Positions 8,837-16,779 of a stretch of DNA of 64,000 nt are shown piece by piece. Under the pieces are notes generated by a model that ran no database searches, was not told where the DNA came from, and saw only the letters and a program-made list of their open reading frames with translations. The stretch's first letter is position 1. Each line of letters begins with the position of its first letter. Made by a program: the position numbers and the translations under genes. Origin of the DNA: Flavobacterium sp. N502540 (GTDB taxonomy: Bacteria; Bacteroidota; Bacteroidia; Flavobacteriales; Flavobacteriaceae); contig NZ_CP110012.1 in the NCBI RefSeq assembly GCF_025947365.1, forward strand, positions 3,968,001 through 4,032,000. Direction: 5' to 3'.

Positions 8837-10876
8837 ATGAATTTTACTCCGACATCAAATATTGCCAATAAAGTCAGAAATACTAGGCTTCCAAGAACTA
8901 AGCCTTTGTTACCTCTTTTTGAGCTGATTAGTAACTCAATTCATTCAATTGAAGAGGCAAGAAATAAAAGTATTATTAAAGTTAATGAAGGACAAATCGT
9001 AATCGATTGTATCAGAAATGGTTTGCCAGATACGTTAGAAAAACTTGTCGATATAGACATTTATCCTATTCATTCTTTTATTGTTACAGACAACGGAATT
9101 GGTCTTGACGAAGAAAACCTTAGAGCGTTTATTGAAGCTGACACAGACCATAAAATTGAGATTGGAGGAAAAGGGGTAGGTAGGTTTGTCTGTTTAAAAG
9201 CTTTCAAAGAACTAAGCGTAAAAAGTTTCTACATTGAAGATAATATAACTAAATCAATACAATTTGAATTCAAACCAACAAAGGAGGGTTTTCATAATTT
9301 CTCAAATCCTAAAATTAATGGTATTACTAATGGTTCAATTATAAAACTTAACAATATAAAAGATGAGTACCAAAAATCCTTGCCAAAGGAGTTGTCTGAA
9401 ATAGCAAGGGAAGTTGTGGCTCATTTTCAATTATTTTTTATTAGAGACACAATTCCTAAGATATGTATTAGGAACCAAAATAGTTTACAATTTGATCTAG
9501 GAACGTTATTTAAAACTGAATTTAAATCGGATGTAAAATCTGGTAAATTCAATATAGGTGAAACAAGTTTTGAATTATTTCTCACTAAATCAACAGAATT
9601 TCAAAGCCACAAAATACATTTTTGCGCTCACAATAGAAGCGTAATAACAGAAGGTCTTTACTCTAAACTTGTTGACCTTGGCAAAAAACCAATTGAGGAA
9701 GAAGATTTTAAGTTCTTTTATCAAGCTCATGTAGTTAGTGATCTTCTTGACGAAAATGTTGATACAGAAAGAATTGGTTTTAATTTTCCTGATGGTGAAG
9801 AAGAAGATGAAGAATCGGTTGATGTAAATTTAGCTAAAGTTAGAAGAGCATCTATAAAATGTATTGAAGAACTTCTAGCTGACTATTTGGGAAACGTTCG
9901 TGAACTAAAAATAGAATCTTATAAACCTATAATTAATGAAGAATTACCTCAATATAAAAGCACAATGCACTTTAAAGCTGAGGAAGTCAAAAAGTTGCCT
10001 CCCAATTTATCAAAGGAACAATTAGATATTGAGTTATATAAAATTGACGCAGGTTGGAGACTAGAGGTAAAAGAAGAAAAAATAAAACTTCTTTCGGATG
10101 ATAAAGATGTAACCACAAGAGAAGATTATAGAATTAAATACGAAAAATTTTTAAGCGATTTTAATGAAATAGGTAAATCTGATTTGGCTAGGTATGTGAT
10201 TCATAGAAAAACTATCATAGAGCTTCTTGAACAATTAATTGAAACAAATGGTGAAGGCAAATTTGAAAATGAAGATCTAATTCATTCAGTATTTTTTCCT
10301 ATTAGAACTTCTTCTGAAGAAGTTCCCTATGACAAACAAAATCTGTGGTTAGTTGATGAAAGGCTTTCATATCATTCATTTTTGGCTTCAGACAAGACGT
10401 TCAACAGCATTCCTCAAATATCTTCTACGGAAAATGATAGAAGTGATTTATTAATTTATAATGAAGCAATTGCATTTTCTGATTCAAAAAATGCTCCCCA
10501 TAATTCCTTTACAATAGTGGAATTAAAAAAACCACAAAGAGATGATTATAAAGATTATGATGATAGTAAAAATCCTATTGAACAATCTGAAAAATACATT
10601 GAGCTATTATTAGATGGAAAGGTAAAAGGGAGAAATGGCCGTATAGTTGAAGTAGATAGAAGAACACCTTTTTATGTTTACATTATCTGCGATATCAGAC
10701 CCTCTCTTGAGAAAATATTAGAAAGAAGAGAGTTTGATAGGACGCCGGATGGTTTAGGGTGGTTTAAAGTGAAAAGTAAATTTTATTCTGCATATTTCGA
10801 AGTAATGCCGTTTGAGAAAGTACTAGATGACGCAAAAAAAAGGAACAGAATATTATTTGAAAAACTAAAAATATAA
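8837..10876 (+). CDS. GHKL (HSP90/MutL-type) ATPase fused to a PD-(D/E)XK-like nuclease domain
   Basis: This protein has about 679 residues from the ATG at 8837; an in-frame TTG lies nine bases upstream. The N-terminus is a GHKL ATPase: N-box FELISNSIHSI (about 27-37), G1 VTDNGIGLD (about 81-90) and G2 GGKGVGR (about 110-116). An acidic linker (about 317-326) follows. The C-terminus has DLLIY with D537 and then IVELKK with E562 and K564, the D...ExK layout of PD-(D/E)XK nucleases. No signal peptide is seen. The metzincin protease gene starts four bases after its stop. It is likely a DNA-targeting defence protein; the pairing with a protease is unusual. The ATPase call is firm and the nuclease call moderate. 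Confidence 0.8.
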   Translation: MNFTPTSNIANKVRNTRLPRTKPLLPLFELISNSIHSIEEARNKSIIKVNEGQIVIDCIRNGLPDTLEKLVDIDIYPIHSFIVTDNGIGLDEENLRAFIEADTDHKIEIGGKGVGRFVCLKAFKELSVKSFYIEDNITKSIQFEFKPTKEGFHNFSNPKINGITNGSIIKLNNIKDEYQKSLPKELSEIAREVVAHFQLFFIRDTIPKICIRNQNSLQFDLGTLFKTEFKSDVKSGKFNIGETSFELFLTKSTEFQSHKIHFCAHNRSVITEGLYSKLVDLGKKPIEEEDFKFFYQAHVVSDLLDENVDTERIGFNFPDGEEEDEESVDVNLAKVRRASIKCIEELLADYLGNVRELKIESYKPIINEELPQYKSTMHFKAEEVKKLPPNLSKEQLDIELYKIDAGWRLEVKEEKIKLLSDDKDVTTREDYRIKYEKFLSDFNEIGKSDLARYVIHRKTIIELLEQLIETNGEGKFENEDLIHSVFFPIRTSSEEVPYDKQNLWLVDERLSYHSFLASDKTFNSIPQISSTENDRSDLLIYNEAIAFSDSKNAPHNSFTIVELKKPQRDDYKDYDDSKNPIEQSEKYIELLLDGKVKGRNGRIVEVDRRTPFYVYIICDIRPSLEKILERREFDRTPDGLGWFKVKSKFYSAYFEVMPFEKVLDDAKKRNRILFEKLKI

Positions 10877-10880
10877 AAAT

Positions 10881-11726
10881 ATGTGTGGAATCTGTTTAAC
10901 AATTGACACTAGTCGATTAGAGGTGATAAACGAATTTTGGAAAAATAATCTTCAAAATTTGGAACGTTTAGATATTATAACAGAATCTTCTTTAGGAAAG
11001 AATTTAATTACTACAGATGGTTATGAAATAATGAAACGAGCAATCATAGATAAAGATCCGACATTAATTCAAATGATGAACTCGCAGAATAGTCAAAATT
11101 TATTTGAATTGGCTCTAATAAAAAAAAATATGTGGGAAAAAAAAGAAGAGTTAAAAGTGTACATAAAACCTCATTATTTTGACGAAAATATAAATCCACT
11201 TATTGAGGAATATGCAAATGAATGGACACCATATTCCGGTATTAAATTTAGGTTTGTTAATGTACTTCCTGTAGAAATAATAATTGAGATAAATTCTGAT
11301 TCTATACACTCGTCACAGATTGGTAAAGATGCCTTGCGCATTTCTAATGAAGAAGGAACTACAATGTATTTAGGAATAGGTGCAGCAATGAATATAGAAG
11401 AAATTAGAAGGCCGGTTTTACACGAGTTTGGCCATGCTTTAGGTTGTATTCACGAACATCAGTCTCCAGTTTCAGCGATTCAATGGAATGAACCTGCTAC
11501 AATAAAAGCATTCGCTAAAGGTGGTTGGGATGAAGCAACAGTAAGACATAACATTTTTGGAAAATATAGCTATTCTGAGATTACAAACTCAGAATTTGAT
11601 AAAGATTCCATTATGCTTTATCCAATATCTGCAGATCTTACACTTGACGGTACGAGTTTCGCTTGGAATACTGTACTTTCAGAAAAGGACAAAGCATTTA
11701 TGAAAAAAGCATATTCAATTACCTAA
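10881..11726 (+). CDS. Cytosolic metzincin-type zinc metalloprotease
   Basis: This is a 281-residue protein with no signal peptide. The zinc site HEFGHALGCIHEHQ holds H181, E182, H185 and H191, the astacin-like HExxHxxGxxH pattern. A Met-turn SIMLY (M245, Y247) follows, so it is a metzincin and the active residues are all present. The first 80 or so residues are helical, carry no recognised motif, and could be a partner- or signal-binding domain. It begins four bases after the GHKL-nuclease gene, so the two are surely one operon. Related zincins are usually secreted; an intracellular one in a defence island suggests a proteolytic effector or activator, which is inference. Confidence 0.82.
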   Translation: MCGICLTIDTSRLEVINEFWKNNLQNLERLDIITESSLGKNLITTDGYEIMKRAIIDKDPTLIQMMNSQNSQNLFELALIKKNMWEKKEELKVYIKPHYFDENINPLIEEYANEWTPYSGIKFRFVNVLPVEIIIEINSDSIHSSQIGKDALRISNEEGTTMYLGIGAAMNIEEIRRPVLHEFGHALGCIHEHQSPVSAIQWNEPATIKAFAKGGWDEATVRHNIFGKYSYSEITNSEFDKDSIMLYPISADLTLDGTSFAWNTVLSEKDKAFMKKAYSIT

Positions 11727-11788
11727 TTTTGGTTTAGCCAACATAAAAATAAATTGTTTTTAGGTTTAAATGCGTATAATTATTAATA

Positions 11789-11815
11789 GAAAAGCCTTTC
11801 GGATTCTGAAAGGCT
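11789..11815 (-). terminator. Terminator of the histone H1-like gene (minus strand)
   Basis: AGCCTTTC and GAAAGGCT form an 8-base-pair stem with a 7-base loop. On the minus strand it is followed by TTTTCT and lies 24 bases past the small gene's stop. It may also stop transcripts coming from the metalloprotease gene. Confidence 0.75.
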
Positions 11816-11839
11816 AATTAAGTACAAGTAAGTAAGAAT

Positions 11840-12016
11840 TTATTTTTTAGATTCTTCAATAGAAATTTTTCTAAACTCTTTTAAAAGTTTCTCAATTTCT
11901 AAAGTTGATTTACGAGCTCTTGCTCCAGCGGCTTTAACACCTTTTTCAATTAGTGAATCTGATTCTGTTTTAAAATTTTCAATTTCTGCATTAATCTTTG
12001 CTACTAAATCTTTCAT
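11840..12016 (-). CDS. Histone H1-like (Hc1-type) small basic DNA-binding protein
   Basis: This is a 58-residue frame from the ATG at 12016 to the TAA at 11840. It is rich in lysine, alanine and glutamate, starting MKDLVAKINAEIENFK and continuing through GVKAAGARARKSTLEIEKLL to EESKK. This is the layout of the small histone H1/Hc1-like proteins common in flavobacteria, which are thought to act as nucleoid-associated proteins. A minus-strand terminator follows the stop. It was identified by reading the strand directly, because it is very short. Confidence 0.85.
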   Translation of the reverse strand: MKDLVAKINAEIENFKTESDSLIEKGVKAAGARARKSTLEIEKLLKEFRKISIEESKK

Positions 12017-12361
12017 TTGATATGTTATTAAATTTAGTAGGTAAAAATAAAGGTTTAACTGTTATATACACAAATAATTTTATTAGTTTTTAGCGGAGAT
12101 TCTTGATTAAATCAATTATCTCTCCCAATTATTATACAATTATTTTGTTTCAGATCCTTTTAAAGTCAAATAATTCCCATATCGTGCTAGATATATATAA
12201 TTTGGAATCCTTATTGGCTATACTTAAATGATCAATCCTTAGTTATTGCATGACTATGTTTTACGCTGATAGAGTATAATGAATATAATAGTAAGATTTT
12301 AGAAAAGATAAAAAGGGGAGATATAGTTTCCTTTTTAATGATCAAGGAGGATTTTTTAATT
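12017..12361. other. AT-rich intergenic stretch, nothing recognised
   Basis: About 345 bases upstream of the histone-like gene and downstream of nothing on the plus strand show no credible reading frame, repeat or RNA motif. The end nearest 12017 must hold the promoter and leader of the histone-like gene, but no clear TAnnTTTG box was found. Confidence 0.5.
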
Positions 12362-12389
12362 AAAAAACTTAGTTTATTCACAAACTAAG
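12362..12389 (-). terminator. Orphan terminator-like hairpin, minus strand
   Basis: CTTAGTTT and AAACTAAG form a perfect 8-base-pair stem with a 6-base loop, followed on the minus strand by six T. No minus-strand gene ends just before it. Either the downstream end of a small minus-strand RNA or read-through from the gene at 12614-13267 would explain it. Confidence 0.5.
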
Positions 12390-12483
12390 CCTGTCTAATA
12401 AAGTTTAAAAAGATTGATTTTTAGAAAGGAAATATGTTATTTTGTAAAATAAAATAATTACTTTGTTCCATATTTGTACCATT

Positions 12484-12587
12484 AAAATGTAATACATTGA
12501 TAATCAGATGTTGTTATTTTTGAAGAAGTAAAATAATTCTTCTTTAAACAATAATGAAAACCGGGTCAGAAATGATCCGGTTTTTTT
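12484..12587 (+). ncRNA. Candidate small RNA
   Basis: A CATATTTG box (one base from TAnnTTTG) at 12470-12477 precedes about 100 bases with two hairpins. One is AAGAAG pairing with CTTCTT around 12522-12546. The other is the strong terminator at 12559-12587. No plus-strand coding frame lies in between. Expression is not shown, and the terminator could instead serve only the convergent minus-strand gene. Confidence 0.35.
12559..12587 (+). terminator. Strong rho-independent terminator
   Basis: AACCGGGTCA and TGATCCGGTT form a stem closed by a short GAAA-like loop, followed by seven T on the plus strand. On the minus strand it also sits 26 bases past the stop of the 12614-13267 gene, with a shorter T run, so it can work in both directions. 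Confidence 0.8.
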
Positions 12588-12613
12588 ATGGATTATATTT
12601 AGTAAAATTAGAT

Positions 12614-13267
12614 TTAATCATCTTCTGTTTTTGTCACAACCACATCTCCGGTAAGAAAATAATCTCTCATTTTTGGTTTAATTTTAAAATCATTTTGAAG
12701 CTTAAATTCGGTGGTTAAGAAATTTTCATGTTGGAATATTAAAACGTCCCCTTTTTTTGCTTTTATTGTAAATTCTCCGTCAAAATTAGTTTTGGTCTCA
12801 ACTTTAGTTCGCTTTATTTTAACATTAACCTCAGGTAATGGATTATCTTGCGAATCATATAAAGTTCCTGTATAGACTATAAAATCTTTTTTAGATTTTG
12901 ACTTTATACTGTCTTTAAGTCGCTTATGGTCTGTTTGTTCTGTTTGTTCTGTTTTTGATTTTTCTTGTGCTTTGATTGTTTGATTTCCTAATCCTAAAAA
13001 TGCAATTATTGATGCTGCTGTGATCATCCACACAGATTTTTTTTCTTTGGGAACAATCATATTCCTGTCCAATTGCGATACGATGAATCTACCGCATAAA
13101 TTTTCATTTTTATTATAAGCAAGAAGAATTTCTCTGTCAGAAGATTTTGTAAAATCAATTACATTTTTTTGACAGTTGCCGCAGAACTTACCTTTTTCAG
13201 TTGGAGACATTTCATGCCAATTTTCATGACAAGGTTCTGGTATTGAAATGGTTATTTTTCGGGTCAT
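12614..13267 (-). CDS. Membrane-anchored CNA-B/carboxypeptidase-regulatory-like domain protein with N-terminal Cys-rich motif
   Basis: This 217-residue protein starts with a cysteine/histidine-rich segment (residues 8-40: PCHENWHEMSPTEKGKFCG, then NCQKNVIDFT) that is common in Bacteroidota proteins and may bind metal. One membrane helix (about 78-95, VWMITAASIIAFLGLG) follows, then a charged linker. The C-terminal beta-sandwich (about 128-195, GTLYDSQDNPLPEVNVKIKR) is like carboxypeptidase regulatory or CNA-B domains. The last domain would face the periplasm. No enzyme function is apparent. It is divergent from corA across 146 bases. Confidence 0.75.
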   Translation of the reverse strand: MTRKITISIPEPCHENWHEMSPTEKGKFCGNCQKNVIDFTKSSDREILLAYNKNENLCGRFIVSQLDRNMIVPKEKKSVWMITAASIIAFLGLGNQTIKAQEKSKTEQTEQTDHKRLKDSIKSKSKKDFIVYTGTLYDSQDNPLPEVNVKIKRTKVETKTNFDGEFTIKAKKGDVLIFQHENFLTTEFKLQNDFKIKPKMRDYFLTGDVVVTKTEDD

Positions 13268-13413
13268 TTTGGCTTTATATTTTATAGGCAGATTGCTGTT
13301 TATAAAAGTAATTATTATTTTGAATATCGTAACATTGTCTTCTGATCAAAATGACAATTGTCATTTCCCATTCGGAAACTTTTTTGTAATATTACTTTGT
13401 AAATCATTTTTGA

Positions 13414-14487
13414 ATGAGAAAGATAAAATACAAGAAAGGCAGAAAGTTGCAGCATACAAGTCTGGAGTACACGGGCACGCATAAAAGTCATGAAACAGAA
13501 ATGCAGCTTTTTGTTTATAATGATACTGATATTATTGAATATGAAAAATTTACGGTTTTGGCCATAAATTCATGTTTTGATTATACTAAAAATAATTGGC
13601 TGAATATTCACGGATTAAATGATATCGGCCTTATCAAAACAATCGGAGATCATTTTAAAGTAGATGATTTTTTACTGGCTGATATTTTAAATACGACCAA
13701 AAGAACCAAGTTGGAGGAGCAAAAGGATATTTTGTTTTTCAATATAAAATCGTTGTTGCCTTCAGAGTATTCAGACGGTCTTAAGGTCGAACAACTCAGT
13801 TTTATTTTAAAAGACGGATTACTAATTTCTTTTCAGGAAAAAAGAAGTGATTTCTTTACACATGTACGTGAACGTCTGCGCACCCATGCCGGAATCGTAA
13901 GAACTAAAAAGGTCGATTATCTGCTTTATCTTTTGCTTGATGCCGTGATGGAAAACTTTTATATTACGATCGAAGATGAAGAAGATAATATCGAAGAACT
14001 TATAGATTTAACCAAAAAAGGTGCAGATCCGATTATTTTGGAAAAAATTGAAAATCATCGTGATAATTTTAATTTTTTAAAACGTTCCATCACCCCGCTC
14101 CGTGATTCACTTTATTATTTGAAGACCATTAAAGATGATGACGAAAACAATGGCCTCATTCAGAAAGAGACTTTTAATTTTTTCATTAGACTGCATCAGA
14201 AAAGTTTAGAACTTCTGGAGCAGATTGAGTCTGACATGAGTTCTTTAGAAAGTGCTTCCAATTTCTATTTTTCGGAGCAAAGCCGAAAAATGAATGAGAT
14301 TATGAAAACACTGACCATCATTTCAGCGATATTTATTCCGCTCACTTTTATTGTTGGAGTATACGGGATGAATTTTGAATATATGCCGGAATTAAAGGAA
14401 AGAAACGGCTATTTCATTGTGATGACGAGCATGTTTTTATTGGTTATAGCCTTAATTATTTATTTTAAAAAAAGACGTTGGTTTTAA
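13414..14487 (+). CDS. corA: CorA family magnesium/divalent cation transporter
   Basis: This 357-residue protein has an all-alpha/beta cytoplasmic domain and, at the C-terminus, two membrane helices (about 298-318 and 332-350). The diagnostic loop VYGMNFEYMP follows the first helix. By family it forms a pentameric inner-membrane channel for Mg2+ (or Co2+/Ni2+). The start at 13414 (MRKIKYKKGRKL) is preferred over an internal Met at residue 30 because the basic N-terminus looks like that of other flavobacterial members. It is a single-gene unit upstream of pta. Confidence 0.92.
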   Translation: MRKIKYKKGRKLQHTSLEYTGTHKSHETEMQLFVYNDTDIIEYEKFTVLAINSCFDYTKNNWLNIHGLNDIGLIKTIGDHFKVDDFLLADILNTTKRTKLEEQKDILFFNIKSLLPSEYSDGLKVEQLSFILKDGLLISFQEKRSDFFTHVRERLRTHAGIVRTKKVDYLLYLLLDAVMENFYITIEDEEDNIEELIDLTKKGADPIILEKIENHRDNFNFLKRSITPLRDSLYYLKTIKDDDENNGLIQKETFNFFIRLHQKSLELLEQIESDMSSLESASNFYFSEQSRKMNEIMKTLTIISAIFIPLTFIVGVYGMNFEYMPELKERNGYFIVMTSMFLLVIALIIYFKKRRWF

Positions 14488-14547
14488 CGTTTATTTATCT
14501 TTAAAAAATAGATTATATACGACATTTGTTGAGTTAATACATAAATT

Positions 14548-16641
14548 ATGAGTAAAGCAATATATATAGCTACGAGCGATCAAAACAGCGGAAAATCAAT
14601 TGTGACACTTGGTTTGATGAGTATTTTAATTGGAAAAACAGCTAAAGTAGGTTATTTCAGGCCTATAGTGGAAGATTTTGTGGATGGCGAGTTAGACAAT
14701 CATATTGAAACAGTACTGTCACATTTTAATCTGGATATTAAATTTGAAGATGCCTTTGCGATCACCAAAAGCAAACTAATCAAGAAAAAGAATAAAGGGA
14801 AAATAGGAGAAGTTCTCGATTTGATTATTGAGAAATACAAGAAGCTTGAAGAACGTTTTGATTTTGTCCTGGTAGAAGGAACAAGCTTTACCGGAGAAGG
14901 AACTTCAATCGAACTCGATTTGAATGTTTTGATCGCCAAAAACCTTGGGATTCCTACTATTATTATCGGATCCGGAGTTGGTAAAACTTTAGAAGAATTA
15001 GTAGACAGTTTGTATTTGGTTTATGATTCCTTTAAAGTGAAAGAAGTTGAGGTTTTATCGGTCATTGCCAATAAAGTACAGCCCGAAAATATAGAATTGG
15101 TGACACAAGGATTGCAGAAAAGTTTGCCGGCGAACGTGCTTATCAATACCATTCCGCTGATTTCAAGTTTGAACAATCCAACGATGCAGGAAATAGTCAA
15201 TCAGTTAGATGCCAAAGTACTGTTTGGAGGTGCTTATCTGAACAATGAAATTGGACATTTTAGTGTTGGAGCAATGCAATTACACAACTATCTGGTTCAT
15301 TTGCATGATAATGCACTGGTGATTACTCCCGGAGATCGTTCGGATATTATCCTGGGAGCTTTACAAGCCAACGAATCGGCCAATTATCCAACAATATCCG
15401 GAATTATTCTAACCGGAAATATCGTTCCTGAAGAAAGTATTTTAAAACTTATTGAAGGTCTTTCTTCTATCGTACCTATTATAGCCGTTGATGGCGGAAC
15501 TTATGGTATCACGAACAAAATTGGATCCATCAGATCAGAAATTTACGCCAACAATACCCATAAAATAGAAACTTCGATCAGTACCTTCGAAAAGTATGTT
15601 GCTATGGATGATTTATCTGAAAGGCTAATCACTTTTGAAGCAGAAGGAATGACACCAAAAATGTTTCAGTACAACATGGTTAAGAGAGCCAGACAGCACC
15701 GAAAACATATTGTTTTACCCGAAGGGAACGATGAGAGAATTATCATCGCCGCTTCGAGATTGTTAGCGATGGATGTGGTCGACATTACAATCATTGGAGA
15801 TAAAAAACAAATTGAAGCTAAGGTAAATGAGCTTGGAATTACATTGGATTTTTCTAAAATCAAGATCATCAATCCGATAGAATCAGAACTTTATGAAGAT
15901 TATGCCAACACTTATTATGAACTTCGTAAAGCCAAGAATATCAGCATTACTACCGCAAGAGATTTAATGGAAGACGTTTCTTATTTTGGAACGATGATGG
16001 TGTATAAGGGACATGCTGACGGAATGGTTTCAGGTGCTGCTCATACCACGCAGCATACTATTTTACCCGCTTTACAATTCATTAAAACCAAGCCCAATTC
16101 ATCAGTAGTTTCGTCTGTGTTTTTTATGTGTTTAGAAGACAGAGTTTCTGTTTTTGGAGACTGTGCCATTAATCCAAACCCAACAGCAGAACAATTGGCA
16201 GAAATCGCTATTTCATCGGCAGAATCAAGCTCAGCTTTTGGAATAGAGCCTAAAATAGCCATGCTTTCTTATTCTTCCGGTTCTTCTGGAAAAGGAGATG
16301 AAGTAGATAAAGTAAGAACCGCAACCGAAATCGTAAAACAAAAACGTCCTGATTTAAAAATTGAAGGACCTATTCAATACGATGCCGCCGTAGATCGTGC
16401 TGTCGGAAAAAGTAAAATGCCGGATTCTGAAGTGGCAGGGCAGGCGAGTGTGCTTATTTTCCCGGATTTAAATACAGGAAACAATACCTATAAAGCAGTT
16501 CAGCGTGAAACCGGTGCTTTGGCTATCGGCCCAATGTTACAAGGGTTAAACAAACCGGTAAACGATTTGAGCCGTGGCTGTACCGTAGATGATATTATTA
16601 ACACCGTAGTAATCACGGCTATTCAGGCGCAAGGACTTTAA
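14548..16641 (+). CDS. pta: Phosphate acetyltransferase
   Basis: This 697-residue long-form Pta converts acetyl-CoA and phosphate to acetyl phosphate. The N-terminal P-loop domain starts YIATSDQNSGKSIVTLG and is followed by a DRTGG domain (about 215-330). The C-terminal PTA catalytic domain (about 375-697) includes KHIVLPEGNDERI, ARDLMEDVSYFGTMMV and SYSSGSSGKGDEVDK. Length is normal for the multi-domain type. It is 138 bases upstream of ackA, so together they make the acetate/ATP pathway, separated by a palindromic repeat. Confidence 0.96.
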   Translation: MSKAIYIATSDQNSGKSIVTLGLMSILIGKTAKVGYFRPIVEDFVDGELDNHIETVLSHFNLDIKFEDAFAITKSKLIKKKNKGKIGEVLDLIIEKYKKLEERFDFVLVEGTSFTGEGTSIELDLNVLIAKNLGIPTIIIGSGVGKTLEELVDSLYLVYDSFKVKEVEVLSVIANKVQPENIELVTQGLQKSLPANVLINTIPLISSLNNPTMQEIVNQLDAKVLFGGAYLNNEIGHFSVGAMQLHNYLVHLHDNALVITPGDRSDIILGALQANESANYPTISGIILTGNIVPEESILKLIEGLSSIVPIIAVDGGTYGITNKIGSIRSEIYANNTHKIETSISTFEKYVAMDDLSERLITFEAEGMTPKMFQYNMVKRARQHRKHIVLPEGNDERIIIAASRLLAMDVVDITIIGDKKQIEAKVNELGITLDFSKIKIINPIESELYEDYANTYYELRKAKNISITTARDLMEDVSYFGTMMVYKGHADGMVSGAAHTTQHTILPALQFIKTKPNSSVVSSVFFMCLEDRVSVFGDCAINPNPTAEQLAEIAISSAESSSAFGIEPKIAMLSYSSGSSGKGDEVDKVRTATEIVKQKRPDLKIEGPIQYDAAVDRAVGKSKMPDSEVAGQASVLIFPDLNTGNNTYKAVQRETGALAIGPMLQGLNKPVNDLSRGCTVDDIINTVVITAIQAQGL

Positions 16642-16658
16642 TCAATTAAAAAACGTAA

Positions 16659-16718
16659 GTCAGGCTGAGCGGAGTCGAAGTCTTCTTTGTTTGCCCAGCC
16701 TTCGACTTCGCTCAGGGT
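16659..16718. repeat. Palindromic intergenic element between pta and ackA
   Basis: CTGAGCGGAGTCGAAG on the left pairs with CTTCGACTTCGCTCAG on the right, with extra pairing outside (CAGGCTGAG, CTCAGGGTG). It is GC-rich compared with its surroundings, so it stands out as a mobile or REP-like repeat. It lies inside the likely pta-ackA transcript, where the hairpin could tune ackA expression. Confidence 0.75.
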
Positions 16719-16779
16719 GGCATTAAAGCTAAAAACAGTAAAAAACTTAGAGACTCAGTCTCTTAGAATCTTAAAAAAA

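Noticed and set aside
16687..16779. Upstream extension of acetate kinase
   Set aside because: It reads through the palindromic and tandem repeats; the family N-terminus starts at 16780.
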